DNA of 47,067 bases from Planctomycetota bacterium (GTDB lineage Bacteria > Planctomycetota > JACOTG01). Shown in pieces: positions 37,102 to 46,933 of the stretch. The stretch is from contig JACOTG010000117.1 of assembly GCA_016178505.1 (NCBI GenBank), positions 1-47,067 of the forward strand. The letters run 5' to 3'. Each line of letters opens with the position of its first letter. The first letter of the stretch is position 1. Made by a program: the position numbers and the translations under genes. The notes below the pieces were generated by a model. The model was not told the origin of the DNA and made no database searches. It saw nothing but the letters and a program-made list of their open reading frames with translations.

Positions 37102-37144
37102 CGAGTGACGGCCTCGGGCGTTGCACGGTCGCGCGAGTTTGTTT

Positions 37145-37173
37145 TTGACACCTCGGGGGGGCACTGCTATAAG
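37145..37173 (+). promoter_or_regulatory. Strong sigma-70-type promoter of the glycosyltransferase cluster
   Basis: TTGACA (37145-37150), 17-nt spacer, TATAAG (37168-37173), with TGC just before the -10 (extended). It is the closest match to consensus in the window. The leader to 37320 would be about 140 nt. Confidence 0.7.
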
Positions 37174-37319
37174 GGCGCACTGAAGGGTCATTGACGTAAA
37201 CCTCAGTCGCGCCAGGACTCTAGAAGGGAAAACCTGACCTAGGGCGGTGGTCGGCCGTGACGGACGGCGGCCTTCCATTCCATTCAGGTCGCTCGCGATA
37301 GTTTCCCGGATCGGGGCGA

Positions 37320-38420
37320 ATGATTCCGACTCCGCGGGTCGAGGTCGTCATACCGAACTTCAACGGAGAGCGACTTCTCCCGGACTGCCTCGACTCTCTC
37401 GACCGGCAGACTTTTCGTTCCTTTTCGACGATCGTCGTCGACAACGGCTCCGTCGACGGTTCTGTTTCCGTTGCTCGAGCGAGACCGAACGTTCGAGTCG
37501 TTCGACTCGCCGGCAACCACGGATTCAGCGTCGCCGTGAATCGCGGCATCGCTGATTCACAGGCACCCTACCTCGCACTTCTGAACAACGATGCCCGACC
37601 CTCTGCTCGTTGGCTTTCGGCGCTGGTGGACACCCTCGACCGTGAGCCGCGAGCTGCTGCTGCGACCTCGAAGATCCTGAGCCTTCGGAACCCGGGCACG
37701 ATCGACAACGTTGGTGATGGGCTCGGGCGCCGCGGCGTGCCATATCCGATCGGCCATCGTGAAGTCGATGTCGGGCAGTATGCCGAGCCGCGGTGGGTGT
37801 TCGGTGCGTGCGGCGGCGCGGCGCTGTACCGCCGCAGCCTTTTCGAAGAGGTCGGGTTTTTCGACGAGCGCTTCTTCGCATACCACGAGGACGTCGACTT
37901 GAGCTTTCGAGCCCAGCTCGTGGGCAAGGGCTGCATCTATGTCCCGGACGCCGTCGTGTTGCACGTCGGTAGCGCCACGACCGGGAGCAAGATCAATCCG
38001 TTCACCGTCTATCACTCGACCCGAAACATGCTCCTACTGCTCGGCAAGAACATGCCCGTCTCCCTCGGCATCCGCTACTTTCCGTCGCTCGTCTCCGGAC
38101 AACTTTATTGGTTTCTCAAGATGGCGGTGAAGGAGGGGGAATGGGGCGCGTGGGCTCGCGGCATCATCGCTGGCGTCGCGCGCCTGCCCTCCGTCATTGC
38201 GGATCGCGGAACCATCCGGCGAACCGTCAAGCGTGCCGACCTTCACCGACTCTTGACGTCGTCCGAAAAAGAGATCGGCTCTTCGATCGAGCGGAAGCGT
38301 CGTCATCAACGCGACGAATCGGGACGAATGTCGGCGGGCGTGCGGAATCCTGGTAAAGTCGAAAGCAGCCCGGCGGCGGCTGCGCTCGCCCCATCGAGAG
38401 GAATCGGGTCGGCATCTTGA
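37320..38420 (+). CDS. Family 2 glycosyltransferase (1)
   Basis: The 366-residue GT2 enzyme has the GT-A fold marks VEVVIPNFNGERLLPDCLDS (start), IVVDNGSVDGS, the DxD-like LLNNDARPS, GACGGAALYRR and the catalytic-base region FFAYHEDVDLSFRAQLVG. This is the rhamnosyltransferase-like group that builds surface polysaccharides or O-antigen. A C-terminal hydrophobic segment (about 240-275) may touch the membrane; the last 50 residues are low-complexity. ATG 37320 follows the strong promoter. The next gene overlaps by 4 nt (TTGA). The acceptor is unknown. Confidence 0.88.
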   Translation: MIPTPRVEVVIPNFNGERLLPDCLDSLDRQTFRSFSTIVVDNGSVDGSVSVARARPNVRVVRLAGNHGFSVAVNRGIADSQAPYLALLNNDARPSARWLSALVDTLDREPRAAAATSKILSLRNPGTIDNVGDGLGRRGVPYPIGHREVDVGQYAEPRWVFGACGGAALYRRSLFEEVGFFDERFFAYHEDVDLSFRAQLVGKGCIYVPDAVVLHVGSATTGSKINPFTVYHSTRNMLLLLGKNMPVSLGIRYFPSLVSGQLYWFLKMAVKEGEWGAWARGIIAGVARLPSVIADRGTIRRTVKRADLHRLLTSSEKEIGSSIERKRRHQRDESGRMSAGVRNPGKVESSPAAAALAPSRGIGSAS

Positions 38421-39469
38421 TCACTCGTTCGACTGTCTCCAGCGGCAGGAATACGTGGATTCCATCAGATGGGCCCGGACGAGTTTCTGCGTGCATCGTG
38501 AGTTGGAATAGTGCGGCTGATCTTCGCGGATGCATCGAATCGCTGAAACGGCAAGAGCACGCGCCGTTCGAGATCATCCTCGTGGACAACGACTCCAATG
38601 ACGATGGCGTTTCGCGTGTGCGCGCAGCGTGGCCTGAGATCGTGATCCGAAGACTTCCCCGGAACACGGGATTTTGTCGGGCGATGAACCTGGCAATAGC
38701 GATGTCGACTGGTGAGTTCGTACTCACACTGAACCCGGACTGCCGTCTCGACTCGAAATTCCTGTTGCATGCGATGCAGTCGTTCCGCAGCGATCTCGGA
38801 ATCGGCAGTGTCGCGCCAAAGCTCATCAGATTCGATGGGAACGAGCCGAACGGGAGCGAGCAGACGGTCGACGCCGCCGGCCTCGCGCTGACGTGGATCG
38901 GACGTGTCGTGAATCGCGGCGAAGGTGACCGCGCGCCGAAACGCTTCGACCGACCTGCCATGGTTTTTGGAGCGTGTGGTGCTGCTGCCGTCTTTCGGCG
39001 AGCCGCGCTCGACTCCGTGAGCAGCCCCGACGAATCGCCGTTCGACGAGAGCTTTGTCGCTTACAAGGAGGACGCTGATCTTGCGTGGCGACTTCGCCGT
39101 GCTGGCTGGAATTGCGCGTATCAGCCACGCGCGATCGCGTTTCATCGGCGACGGTGGCGACGCGGAAACAGGCATGACGTGCCGGCGGCAATTCGTCGAC
39201 GATCGCTGCGCAATCGGTGGCTTCTTCTCGCGAAGCACGAGTCGCTTGCGCGGTTCATCGTTGGTCTTCCGTTTCTCGTTGCCGCGGAGGCCGCTGTGAT
39301 CCTGCGCGTCTTGGCGTGCGAGCGTTCGTTGCTCGGTGCCTATCCCGAGGGAGCCCGTTCCGTCGCCTCGGCACTCAAGAAACGGCGCAGTCGCTCGTCG
39401 CTTGCCGCGTCCCACGGACCCGAAGCGCCGGCGATTTCGAATGCAGATTCCTCAGGAAACGGACGATGA
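38417..39469 (+). CDS. Family 2 glycosyltransferase (2)
   Basis: A 350-residue GT2 protein related to its neighbours: SACIVSWNSAADLRGCIESL, ILVDNDSNDDG, LTLNPDCRLD (DxD-like), GACGAAAVFRRAAL and SFVAYKEDADLAWRLRRAGW. It begins with TTG at 38417, overlapping the previous stop (TTGA), so it is translationally coupled. A C-terminal hydrophobic stretch (about 270-295) and a basic low-complexity tail follow. It probably adds a sugar to the same glycan as the flanking enzymes. Confidence 0.85.
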   Translation: MITRSTVSSGRNTWIPSDGPGRVSACIVSWNSAADLRGCIESLKRQEHAPFEIILVDNDSNDDGVSRVRAAWPEIVIRRLPRNTGFCRAMNLAIAMSTGEFVLTLNPDCRLDSKFLLHAMQSFRSDLGIGSVAPKLIRFDGNEPNGSEQTVDAAGLALTWIGRVVNRGEGDRAPKRFDRPAMVFGACGAAAVFRRAALDSVSSPDESPFDESFVAYKEDADLAWRLRRAGWNCAYQPRAIAFHRRRWRRGNRHDVPAAIRRRSLRNRWLLLAKHESLARFIVGLPFLVAAEAAVILRVLACERSLLGAYPEGARSVASALKKRRSRSSLAASHGPEAPAISNADSSGNGR

Positions 39470-39485
39470 ACCTGAGGGGTGATAC

Positions 39486-40655
39486 TTGAATCGACCGACA
39501 TCGACTCGCCTGTCCAGGGCCTCCGCCGGTGCAAACGGCGTCCGTCTCGAGACTCCGAAGTCGCCCGACCGAAACGGGCACGCGTTGTCGACGTCGCACG
39601 TTGATGCGGGCGCGTCTCGACTCTCCGAGCGAATCGACGAGTCGTCTGCAAGTGCAACCGTCGATCTTTCGATCGTGATCGTCAGCTACAACACCCGGGA
39701 CATCCTTCGACAGTGCCTGAGATCGGTTCTCTCGAGGTTGACGGAACTGCGGGCCGAGATCATCGTCGTCGACAACGCGAGCCGCGACGGGAGCGATCGG
39801 ATGGTGGCTTGCGAGTTTCCGGGCGTACGCCTTATTCGAAACTCGCAAAACGAGGGGTACTCGGCCGCAAATAATCGGGCGTTTGGGTTCTGCCGCGGTC
39901 GCCACGTTCTGCTTCTGAATTCCGACACCATCGTTCTGCCCGGGACGTTGGAAGCTCTCATTGAATTCATGGATCGCAATCCTCCCGTCGGTGTGGCCGG
40001 GTGTCGGCTCGACCGGCCGAATGGCGAGCTGGATTTGGCGTGCCGTCGGAGCTTTCCGACGCCTCTATTGTCCTTGTACCGACTCTTGCGGTTGAGTCGT
40101 CTCTTTCCGTCGAGCAGGCGATTTGCGCGATACAACCTCACCTACCTCGATCCCAGCGGTTGCTACGAAGTCGACTCAGTCGTGGGCGCGTTCATGCTCG
40201 TTCGCCGCGAAGTGATCGACGAGATGGGAGGCTTGGACGAGCGCTACTTCATGTACGGTGAAGATCTGGACTGGTGCTACCGAGCACGGCAGCGGAGTTG
40301 GAAGGTTTGGTACGTCGGTGCCCACCGGGTCGTTCACTACAAGGGCGCAAGCAGTTCGCAGGAGAGCTTCCGGATGAACTACCACTTTCATCGCGCGATG
40401 TATCTGTTTCACCGGAAGCATCTGAGCCAGCGCTATTCGCTCTTGATCAACTGGTTGGTCTACGTCGGTATTTCGAGTCGCTTCATCGGGCTCGCGATTC
40501 AACACCCGATCCGACTGGCAATCCGGGGTGTTCGCCGCGCGACAAGAGACCAAGCTACGGCCGAGCGCGTCTTCCCGCTCGAGTTTTTCGTCGGCTCTCA
40601 CGCTGTCGACGGGGTCCAACGGGAGGTTGTCCGAGGCGATCGGACTTCTCCGTGA
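39486..40655 (+). CDS. Family 2 glycosyltransferase (3)
   Basis: A 389-residue GT2 protein. After a Ser/Arg/Ala-rich N-terminal 55 residues comes VDLSIVIVSYNTRDILRQCL, IIVVDNASRDGSDRM, LLNSDTIVLPG, GAFMLVRREVIDEMGGLDE and YFMYGEDLDWCYRARQRSWK. It resembles WbbL-type rhamnosyltransferases. The start is TTG 39486, with GAGGGG seven bases upstream; the variable N-terminus makes this start less certain, and an in-frame later start is possible. It ends 20 nt before the MoxR gene. Confidence 0.85.
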   Translation: MNRPTSTRLSRASAGANGVRLETPKSPDRNGHALSTSHVDAGASRLSERIDESSASATVDLSIVIVSYNTRDILRQCLRSVLSRLTELRAEIIVVDNASRDGSDRMVACEFPGVRLIRNSQNEGYSAANNRAFGFCRGRHVLLLNSDTIVLPGTLEALIEFMDRNPPVGVAGCRLDRPNGELDLACRRSFPTPLLSLYRLLRLSRLFPSSRRFARYNLTYLDPSGCYEVDSVVGAFMLVRREVIDEMGGLDERYFMYGEDLDWCYRARQRSWKVWYVGAHRVVHYKGASSSQESFRMNYHFHRAMYLFHRKHLSQRYSLLINWLVYVGISSRFIGLAIQHPIRLAIRGVRRATRDQATAERVFPLEFFVGSHAVDGVQREVVRGDRTSP

Positions 40656-40675
40656 CCGCAGGAACAGGAAGCGAA

Positions 40676-41695
<1,020 letters not shown>

Positions 41696-41720
41696 TCGAG
41701 AATCGAGATTCGAGAATCGA
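41696..41720 (+). repeat. Direct repeat TCGAGAATCGA between convergent genes
   Basis: Two exact 11-mers, 41696-41706 and 41710-41720, 14 nt apart start to start. They lie between the MoxR stop (41695) and the convergent TPR gene (41762). The segment also contains the near-palindrome AATCGAGATT. No terminator with a T-tract is seen. Confidence 0.7.
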
Positions 41721-41761
41721 AGTCGATCGTGATGACTCTCGGCAGCCGTGCGGCGGGAAGC

Positions 41762-43402
41762 CTACCTGTTTTCGCCGGATCGCTCGGCGATGCAGGAGAG
41801 GAACAGCTCTGAGGTGGCGTCCTCGCTGAGGATCTCCTTCACGCGTTCGAAGAGGGGTCTCGCGTCGCCAGCGTTGTGCGTGAAGAACAACATGTACGCG
41901 GCGACGAATGCGCCTGCCGCGTCGAAGTGATCCTGCTCCGTCGCGGCGATGACGGACTTCAGTCGCTGATCGAAAATCGCGGGATCCGGGTAGAGTTCAC
42001 GGCGATCCAAGTCCACGTTGACCCAGCTGGGATCGAGCTCTATCCCTTGCCGTAGCTGTGCCGCGGCTTCGTTGAATTGCCCGATCGCGAAAAGTGCTTC
42101 GCCGAGCGCGATGTGGGGAAGCGCAGCATCCGGCGCCGAGTCCACGCTCTTTCGATATGCCTCGGCGGCGCGCTCGAATTCTCCTTGTGCGAAGAAGACA
42201 TCCCCAAGACGTAGCCAAACATCGGCCTCGTTCTCGCCCTCGGTGGTATCGCCACGCTCGTCGCTGTTTTCGTATCCGGCGATCCCCGAGTCGGACTCGA
42301 CGTCCGAGTCCTGATCGACGAAGTAGTAGGCGTCGTCGTAGTCGGGCCCGGATGCAACGGACGGAGCGTACGTCAGGTCATAGGACGACGGCCAGAGCGG
42401 CAGATAGAACGGACCTGTCGCGAAAAAGGGATCACATCGCCTCGATCCACCGTCTCCGAATGTTCGAGCGCCGTGCGATTGTCCTGAGCCGGTCGGGCGT
42501 GGCGCAAAACCTCCTGAGAGACTCGCGCCATCCTCGCGCGGCCACGGTCTGCCGCCGACTGTCCCATGCGGTGCGAAGCCGCCGCTCACGGAACTGAATC
42601 GGGAATCATCGCGAGAAGTGTAGAAGTGCCTTGCGCTCTGCGCGAACTCCCCGCGCGTCTGCCGCGAGATATCGGCGTTGGTAAGTCGATTCGTGCGGTT
42701 TGGGTCTTCGAGCTTCATCGGCGGGATCGAAAAACCAGAAGAGCCGAGCGCGGGTCCCGTCACACGCGAGCGTACATTCTCGGTTCCGGGACGCCAGCGA
42801 AAGAGATCCGCGTTCCACCGATGATCTTCCGATCGCCACGTTCCGTTGCGTGGCACGGGATCGGATCCGTAAACGGTCCGCGTCGTCGGCGTCCCATCGT
42901 CCGTATTCGAGGAAGAGAGCGTGCCGAAACTCGTAGGCTGGGACATGCGATGCATATCGTTCGTTCGTCCGAATCCGGTTGACGGGACAATTTCGGTTGC
43001 CGACGGCGAACGACCGCTCGAAATCTGAGCAGCTCGGGATCGAGAGACTTCGGCGTCGGAGAAAGAACGGCTTTGGATCGTGGCGTCGTTCCCCGATGGA
43101 TGGCTTGCAGTGCGACCGAACGACGCCGGATTCCCGTCTTGAGCCCCGCGAGACGCGGTAGGCGGGGAAACTGGTGAATGCGCCGACGTGCCGCCGTTCG
43201 CTGCTGAGTGCGTGCCGGCTGACGCGGCACCCGAAGCGTGAGCCGCAGGCGGGCTAGCTCCTGCGCTGGGAGGGGTTGAGCCATGAGCGGCAAATCCGCT
43301 CGACGAACCGCCCGATGAACCCGCCGGCATGCCGTTGGAGGCGAAAGCAATCACGAAGGGAAGGAGTGCGGCGGAAACGGAAACGGGAAAGGGTCGACTC
43401 AC
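41762..43402 (-). CDS. Exported low-complexity protein with C-terminal TPRs
   Basis: A 546-residue protein. It has a signal peptide (SRPFPVSVSAALLPFVIAFA), a Ser/Gly/Ala/Thr-rich disordered region (to about residue 330, with the word SGGFAP repeated), an acidic linker, and TPR units near 400-470 (WLRLGDVFFAQGEFERAAEA, then IALGEALFAIGQFNEAAAQL) with further helices to the end. No enzyme motif is seen. The GTG at 43402 is chosen because GAGGTGA lies six bases upstream; ATG 43456 is an alternative. It may be a cell-envelope scaffold. The order of composition is seen directly; the role is unknown. Confidence 0.65.
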   Translation of the reverse strand: MSRPFPVSVSAALLPFVIAFASNGMPAGSSGGSSSGFAAHGSTPPSAGASPPAAHASGAASAGTHSAANGGTSAHSPVSPPTASRGAQDGNPASFGRTASHPSGNDATIQSRSFSDAEVSRSRAAQISSGRSPSATEIVPSTGFGRTNDMHRMSQPTSFGTLSSSNTDDGTPTTRTVYGSDPVPRNGTWRSEDHRWNADLFRWRPGTENVRSRVTGPALGSSGFSIPPMKLEDPNRTNRLTNADISRQTRGEFAQSARHFYTSRDDSRFSSVSGGFAPHGTVGGRPWPREDGASLSGGFAPRPTGSGQSHGARTFGDGGSRRCDPFFATGPFYLPLWPSSYDLTYAPSVASGPDYDDAYYFVDQDSDVESDSGIAGYENSDERGDTTEGENEADVWLRLGDVFFAQGEFERAAEAYRKSVDSAPDAALPHIALGEALFAIGQFNEAAAQLRQGIELDPSWVNVDLDRRELYPDPAIFDQRLKSVIAATEQDHFDAAGAFVAAYMLFFTHNAGDARPLFERVKEILSEDATSELFLSCIAERSGENR

Positions 43403-43491
43403 CGTAGTCACCTCGAATTCAACTCGACTACCACATCTGGCAAGCCTCGTGCCCATCGACTTTCGTCACGACCGGGCTGATTCAAGCGTCC

Positions 43492-43521
43492 ATTCTAGCC
43501 GACGGGCTCGTGAAGAGTCTT
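43492..43521 (-). promoter_or_regulatory. Putative promoter of the TPR-protein gene
   Basis: TAGAAT (43497-43492 on the minus strand), with a weak -35 AAGACT at 43521-43516 and an 18-nt spacer. It is in the right place, about 90 nt before GTG 43402. Confidence 0.35.
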
Positions 43522-43583
43522 CTCGAGAGGTCGGCGGATGTCGCCGATACGCGACAATGTCATCGTCGCGCGAAGCCGCTTTC

Positions 43584-43611
43584 TTGGCGGATCAACGGCC
43601 TCGGTTATAAT
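43584..43611 (+). promoter_or_regulatory. Sigma-70-type promoter of the lipoprotein gene
   Basis: TTGGCG (43584-43589), 16-nt spacer, TATAAT (43606-43611, perfect -10). The leader to ATG 43678 would be about 60 nt. Confidence 0.6.
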
Positions 43612-43677
43612 CCCCCGCCTTTCGTCGTTTCGGTTTCTAGCGTCGATCCATTGCCGAGGGGCGCTACGCAAAACCCG

Positions 43678-44115
43678 ATGCAAGGGTCTAGTGTTCGGGA
43701 GTCCTGGATTGCCGGCGCGATGATCATCCTGCTCGGCATGGGCGGTTGCGTCCTCGAAACTCCAGGTAGCGTGCTTCGAGCGCCAGTTCCGCGCGAGGCG
43801 GCTTGGAAGGCAACGCAAGATGTCATCAAGTTCTACTTTCCGGTCGTCGAAGCGGATCCCGGCGTCGGAACGATTCAATCGGACTACGTCGGAGAAACGA
43901 GTCCACTCTACCGACGACGGTTGCAAGCGACCATATCGTCGGGCGATGGTGGGAAGAGCGTGATTCGCCTCCGCATCATCAGAGAGAAGCTGTCCGGGAC
44001 GTACGGTGACTATGGCGAAGCATTCAAGAGGGGAACGTGGGTCGAAGTCGAGGACGACAAAGCGCAAGAAGGATCACTCTTGCGCGAGATCGAGACTCGG
44101 TTCGGCGTCAGGTGA
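43678..44115 (+). CDS. Small lipoprotein of unknown function
   Basis: The 145-residue protein has a hydrophobic signal (IAGAMIILLGMGGC) with a lipobox-like MGGC, so the mature protein should be lipidated at Cys. The mature part has WKATQDVIKFYFPVVEADPG and later SVIRLRIIREKLSGTYG, an alpha/beta pattern of small lipoproteins; no family recognised. The frame opens at 43510, but the promoter and signal peptide support ATG 43678. It is 78 nt before galT on the same strand. Confidence 0.65.
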   Translation: MQGSSVRESWIAGAMIILLGMGGCVLETPGSVLRAPVPREAAWKATQDVIKFYFPVVEADPGVGTIQSDYVGETSPLYRRRLQATISSGDGGKSVIRLRIIREKLSGTYGDYGEAFKRGTWVEVEDDKAQEGSLLREIETRFGVR

Positions 44116-44193
44116 AGTCGAGTTGGTTTCGTTCGAAGGTCGGCTCGGCGGGGTGACGCGGAGCAGGCATCGGTCAGATGAGAGGGGAATCGA

Positions 44194-45189
44194 ATGCCGG
44201 AGCTGAGAAAGGATCCAGTCGTCGGCCGTTGGGTGATCATCGCCACGGAACGCGAGAAGCGTCCTTCCGACTTCAAGTCCGAGCCGCAACCGGTTCGGGC
44301 AGAGTTTTGTCCTTTTTGCGAGGGAAACGAATCGAAAACGCCGCCCGAGATCCTTGCCTATCGCGATCGTCAGTCCAGAGCCAATCAGCCGGGATGGCGA
44401 GTCCGGGTCGTCCCGAACAAGTTCCCGGCGTTGCAGATCGAGGGAAACCTCGACAAGCGGGGGGACGGCATCTACGACAGAATGAACGGGATCGGGGCTC
44501 ACGAGGTGATCATCGAGACGCCGAAACACGAGATTTCGCTCACTGCATCGACTCCCGCATTGGTGCAGGAAGTCTTGTGGAGTTACCGGGATCGACTCGT
44601 CGATTTGAAGAAGGATTCCCGATTCGTTTACGGGTTGATCTTCAAGAACGTCGGCGCATCGGCCGGCGCGTCCCTGGAACACACCCACTCGCAACTCATC
44701 GTCACGCCTACGGTCCCGATCGCCGTCGCCGAAGAAATGAACGGATGCGAGACGTTTTTCAAGTATCGAGGTCGTTGCCTGTTCTGCGATATCGTCGACC
44801 AAGAACTGTCCGCGCGAGATCGGATCGTGATGGACGACCCCAATTTCCTCGCGATTTCGCCGTACGCGCCACGATTTCCGTTCGAGACATGGATCGTTCC
44901 CAAGCGGCACTCGTCCCATTTCGAGAACATTCAGCGATTTGAGATCGAAGGCCTGGTGACCGTCCTCCTCACGGTGCTCACACGCCTCGAGAAGGCTCTC
45001 GGTAATCCTTCTTACAACTACATCATCCACACTTCCCCGTTCGATCGCGCGGAGCTTCCACACTACCACTGGCACTTGGAGATCATTCCCCGGCTCACTC
45101 GCGTTGCGGGGTTCGAATGGGGAACCGGCTTCTACATCAATCCTGTCCCCCCGGAGCGGGCAGCAGAATTCTTGCGGGAGATCGGCTGA
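44194..45189 (+). CDS. galT: Galactose-1-phosphate uridylyltransferase family protein
   Basis: A 331-residue HIT-superfamily nucleotidyltransferase of the GalT family. The start [20 protein letters not shown], zinc Cys39/Cys42 (FCPFC), the active-site triad segment EHTHSQ (His163, nucleophile His165, Gln167), CLFCDI, and the C-terminal [14 protein letters not shown] and [12 protein letters not shown] are all present. GalT swaps UMP between UDP-glucose and galactose-1-phosphate. The His-Thr-His form (instead of His-Pro-His) is found in related enzymes that may use other sugars or ADP-glucose, so substrate identity is uncertain. GAGAGGGG precedes ATG 44194. Confidence 0.88.
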   Translation: MPELRKDPVVGRWVIIATEREKRPSDFKSEPQPVRAEFCPFCEGNESKTPPEILAYRDRQSRANQPGWRVRVVPNKFPALQIEGNLDKRGDGIYDRMNGIGAHEVIIETPKHEISLTASTPALVQEVLWSYRDRLVDLKKDSRFVYGLIFKNVGASAGASLEHTHSQLIVTPTVPIAVAEEMNGCETFFKYRGRCLFCDIVDQELSARDRIVMDDPNFLAISPYAPRFPFETWIVPKRHSSHFENIQRFEIEGLVTVLLTVLTRLEKALGNPSYNYIIHTSPFDRAELPHYHWHLEIIPRLTRVAGFEWGTGFYINPVPPERAAEFLREIG

Positions 45190-45225
45190 GTTTCGTGCTC
45201 GCCTGGCCCTTTGCCCCGCGAAAGC

Positions 45226-45231
45226 TAGAAT
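45226..45231 (+). promoter_or_regulatory. Candidate -10 element TAGAAT upstream of the bifunctional nuclease gene
   Basis: TAGAAT lies 55 nt before ATG 45287 and in the context GCTAGAATGG, shared with the promoter at 43492. No convincing -35 at the right distance. Confidence 0.35.
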
Positions 45232-45286
45232 GGCGCGGGCCCGGTTTGGAGTCAGCCGCATCGAACTCGATTCGAAGGGTGCTTGG

Positions 45287-45829
45287 ATGGAAAAGGTTCA
45301 GATCAAGAAGGTCATCGGTCCGACGGAGCATGGAGTTGCGGTGCTGCTCGGAAACGAGAAAAAAACCTTCGTGATCTTCATCGGCCTCAACGAAGGGGCC
45401 GCGATCATTCGCGAATTGCGTGGCGAACGCGCGCAGCGCCCCCTCACGCACGACCTATTGAACTTCGTGCTGTCGGGCTTCTCGATCGAGATCCGGAAGA
45501 TCATCATTTCGAGCATCGTGGACAACACGTTTTACGCGACTCTCGTCCTCGAGCAGAAAATCCTCGGCGACAACGGTGAATGGACGGGCAAGCGAAGCGA
45601 AGTGCGCATCGATGCTCGGCCGAGCGACTGTCTCGTCCTCGCACTCAAGGACAAACGCGATATTTTCGTCGAGGACGAGGTTTTTCAGTCGGTCACGAAT
45701 ATCGACGGCGAACTTGAGAAGTTCCAAAAAGGACTGCAGAAATCGACCTTCGGCGAATCCACGGAGGATGATCTCGACCTTCCCACCGATCCCGGCGAAG
45801 AGTCCTCGGGCGAGGACGAAGACGAGTGA
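45287..45829 (+). CDS. Bifunctional nuclease family protein (DUF151)
   Basis: A 180-residue protein of the DUF151/BFN family: VIGPTEHGVAVLLGNEKKTF, FVIFIGLNEGAAIIRELRG, RPLTHDLLNFVLSGFSIEIR, TFYATLVLEQ and the hallmark DARPSDCLVLALKDKRDIFV. A plant member has DNase and RNase activity; bacterial ones are mostly uncharacterised. The tail after residue 150 is acidic (TEDDLDLPTD ... EDEDE). ATG 45287 has AAGGGT eight bases upstream; the frame opens earlier inside galT. Followed after 79 nt by a lipoprotein gene. Confidence 0.9.
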   Translation: MEKVQIKKVIGPTEHGVAVLLGNEKKTFVIFIGLNEGAAIIRELRGERAQRPLTHDLLNFVLSGFSIEIRKIIISSIVDNTFYATLVLEQKILGDNGEWTGKRSEVRIDARPSDCLVLALKDKRDIFVEDEVFQSVTNIDGELEKFQKGLQKSTFGESTEDDLDLPTDPGEESSGEDEDE

Positions 45830-45908
45830 GCTCTCCAATCGACCGGTTTTCCCCCGAGCGGTGATCCAGACGCGTCTTCGGGCGGTCCCCGGCGGGTGTC
45901 GCGTCAGG

Positions 45909-46358
45909 ATGGTCGGAAATGCCGTGATCGCGCTCGGAGTAGCGCTCGGATTCGTCGTTTTCCCCGGATGCGCAACGTGGAACCCGAGCCGCGTCGATGT
46001 CGTGGTTTCTGGCGACCGCTTGCGCCTTCTCGATGCGGCGACGGTCGCCGTGTCCGAGGTTGTGGGAACGGCAGAGCGCGACGACGTTGCCGGTGACGTC
46101 ATCGCCGATGTGCCGGATCCATGGGCCGAGTCGACGGCAGCACTTTTCGTGCATGCGACAGTTCGGCCGGCGGGTGACCAATTTCGCCTCGAAATCGACT
46201 GTCAGCGTCGACTGTTTCGGGATCAACAACGCGAACGCATGGTCCGCTCGATTGCGTCGCTCGACGACGCTAGTGCCGAAGTGGAAGACGTCCCAGAACT
46301 CGAGGTTCGAATAACGGAAGTCGTGCGCCGCATCTTGGCGGAGGAGATGGGTCACTAG
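45909..46358 (+). CDS. Small lipoprotein of unknown function
   Basis: A 149-residue protein with a hydrophobic leader and probable lipobox (VIALGVALGFVVFPGC). The mature part (DRLRLLDAATVAVSEVVG ... TAALFVHATVRPAGDQFRLE ... VRITEVVRRILAEEMGH) alternates helices and strands; size and secretion are compatible with small outer-membrane assembly lipoproteins, but I do not recognise the family. Codons upstream of ATG 45909 are in frame to 45576 but belong to the shadow of the preceding gene. It is the last gene before a 575-nt gap. Confidence 0.6.
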   Translation: MVGNAVIALGVALGFVVFPGCATWNPSRVDVVVSGDRLRLLDAATVAVSEVVGTAERDDVAGDVIADVPDPWAESTAALFVHATVRPAGDQFRLEIDCQRRLFRDQQRERMVRSIASLDDASAEVEDVPELEVRITEVVRRILAEEMGH

Positions 46359-46933
46359 GTCTGGTGGACTCGAACTCGAATCCGCTGCTGATCCTTCCCC
46401 CATCGAGTGACCGGATCATCGATTCGCTCGTAGCCACAACACCGCGGCAGTGACACCGAACCACGATTCCTTCCACGCGGCCTCTTTGGCACCAGGGTTT
46501 GTCCGCAACGCCAGTATTGCTCTGGCTCACCGTCGGTCGGATCTCGTTTGACGCGCGTGGGCTTCGTGCATACATCGGTCCGAACCTATCTGTTCGGCGA
46601 GCGGACTCGTATATGAATCCGTTCCTGATGGCATCTCGGAGCAACGTAGCCGCTTGTGCCGGTCCTTGGATCGCGTTTTGCGTGATGGTGGGCCATCATT
46701 TATCGCGGCGTCACCTCAACGCGACGACTAAAGAATCGTGGGGTGTCAGTCGATAGCCGAAGTGATGAAGTGGGTCGATTCTGCTCGGCTTCGGCCGTTT
46801 CCGACGATACGAAATGCACTTTGCGCGGCCGCGAGCGCAGGTGGCGTGTGGGGTCGAAAAAGAAGTCCGACGGTTTTTTTGCGAGCCTGAGGACCTCCCA
46901 GGGTGACCTACGAGGCGAGGGAGGAGGACGATC
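46359..46933. other. 575-nt region before the sigma-70-like gene
   Basis: No convincing protein gene: the open frames here (for example 46499-46756 +) lack family features. The region holds a TGATGG/CCATCA hairpin (46683-46698) followed by TTTAT, a CGGC-TTCG-GCCG hairpin (46786-46797) followed by TTT, a T7 run at 46874-46880 and the GGAGGAGG ribosome binding site. A non-coding RNA or a long regulated leader is possible; I cannot identify one. Confidence 0.4.
46683..46698 (+). terminator. Short hairpin with T-rich flank
   Basis: TGATGG, loop TGGG, CCATCA, then TTTAT. It could end transcripts of the preceding lipoprotein operon, although 325 nt from its stop. Confidence 0.3.

Larger units (their letters stand above)
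37016..37319. other. Divergent promoter region between the SPT-like gene and glycosyltransferases
   Basis: Two back-to-back promoters are visible, one on each strand (37073-37101, - ; 37145-37173, +). Their -35 elements are 43 bp apart, so a regulator binding between them could affect both lipid and glycan genes. No palindromic operator stands out. Confidence 0.6.

Noticed and set aside
45211..45216. TTGCCC as -35 for the bifunctional nuclease gene
   Set aside because: Only 9 nt from the TAGAAT element; too close for a sigma-70 promoter.
46372..46395. tRNA-like 3' end on the minus strand (GTTCGAGTCCACCA)
   Set aside because: The bases around TTCGAGT do not form a T-stem (TCGAG against CCACC), and no acceptor partner is found.
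46499..46756. 85-residue ORF in the 46.4-46.9 kb gap
   Set aside because: No ribosome binding site, no recognisable motif, and composition unlike neighbouring genes.
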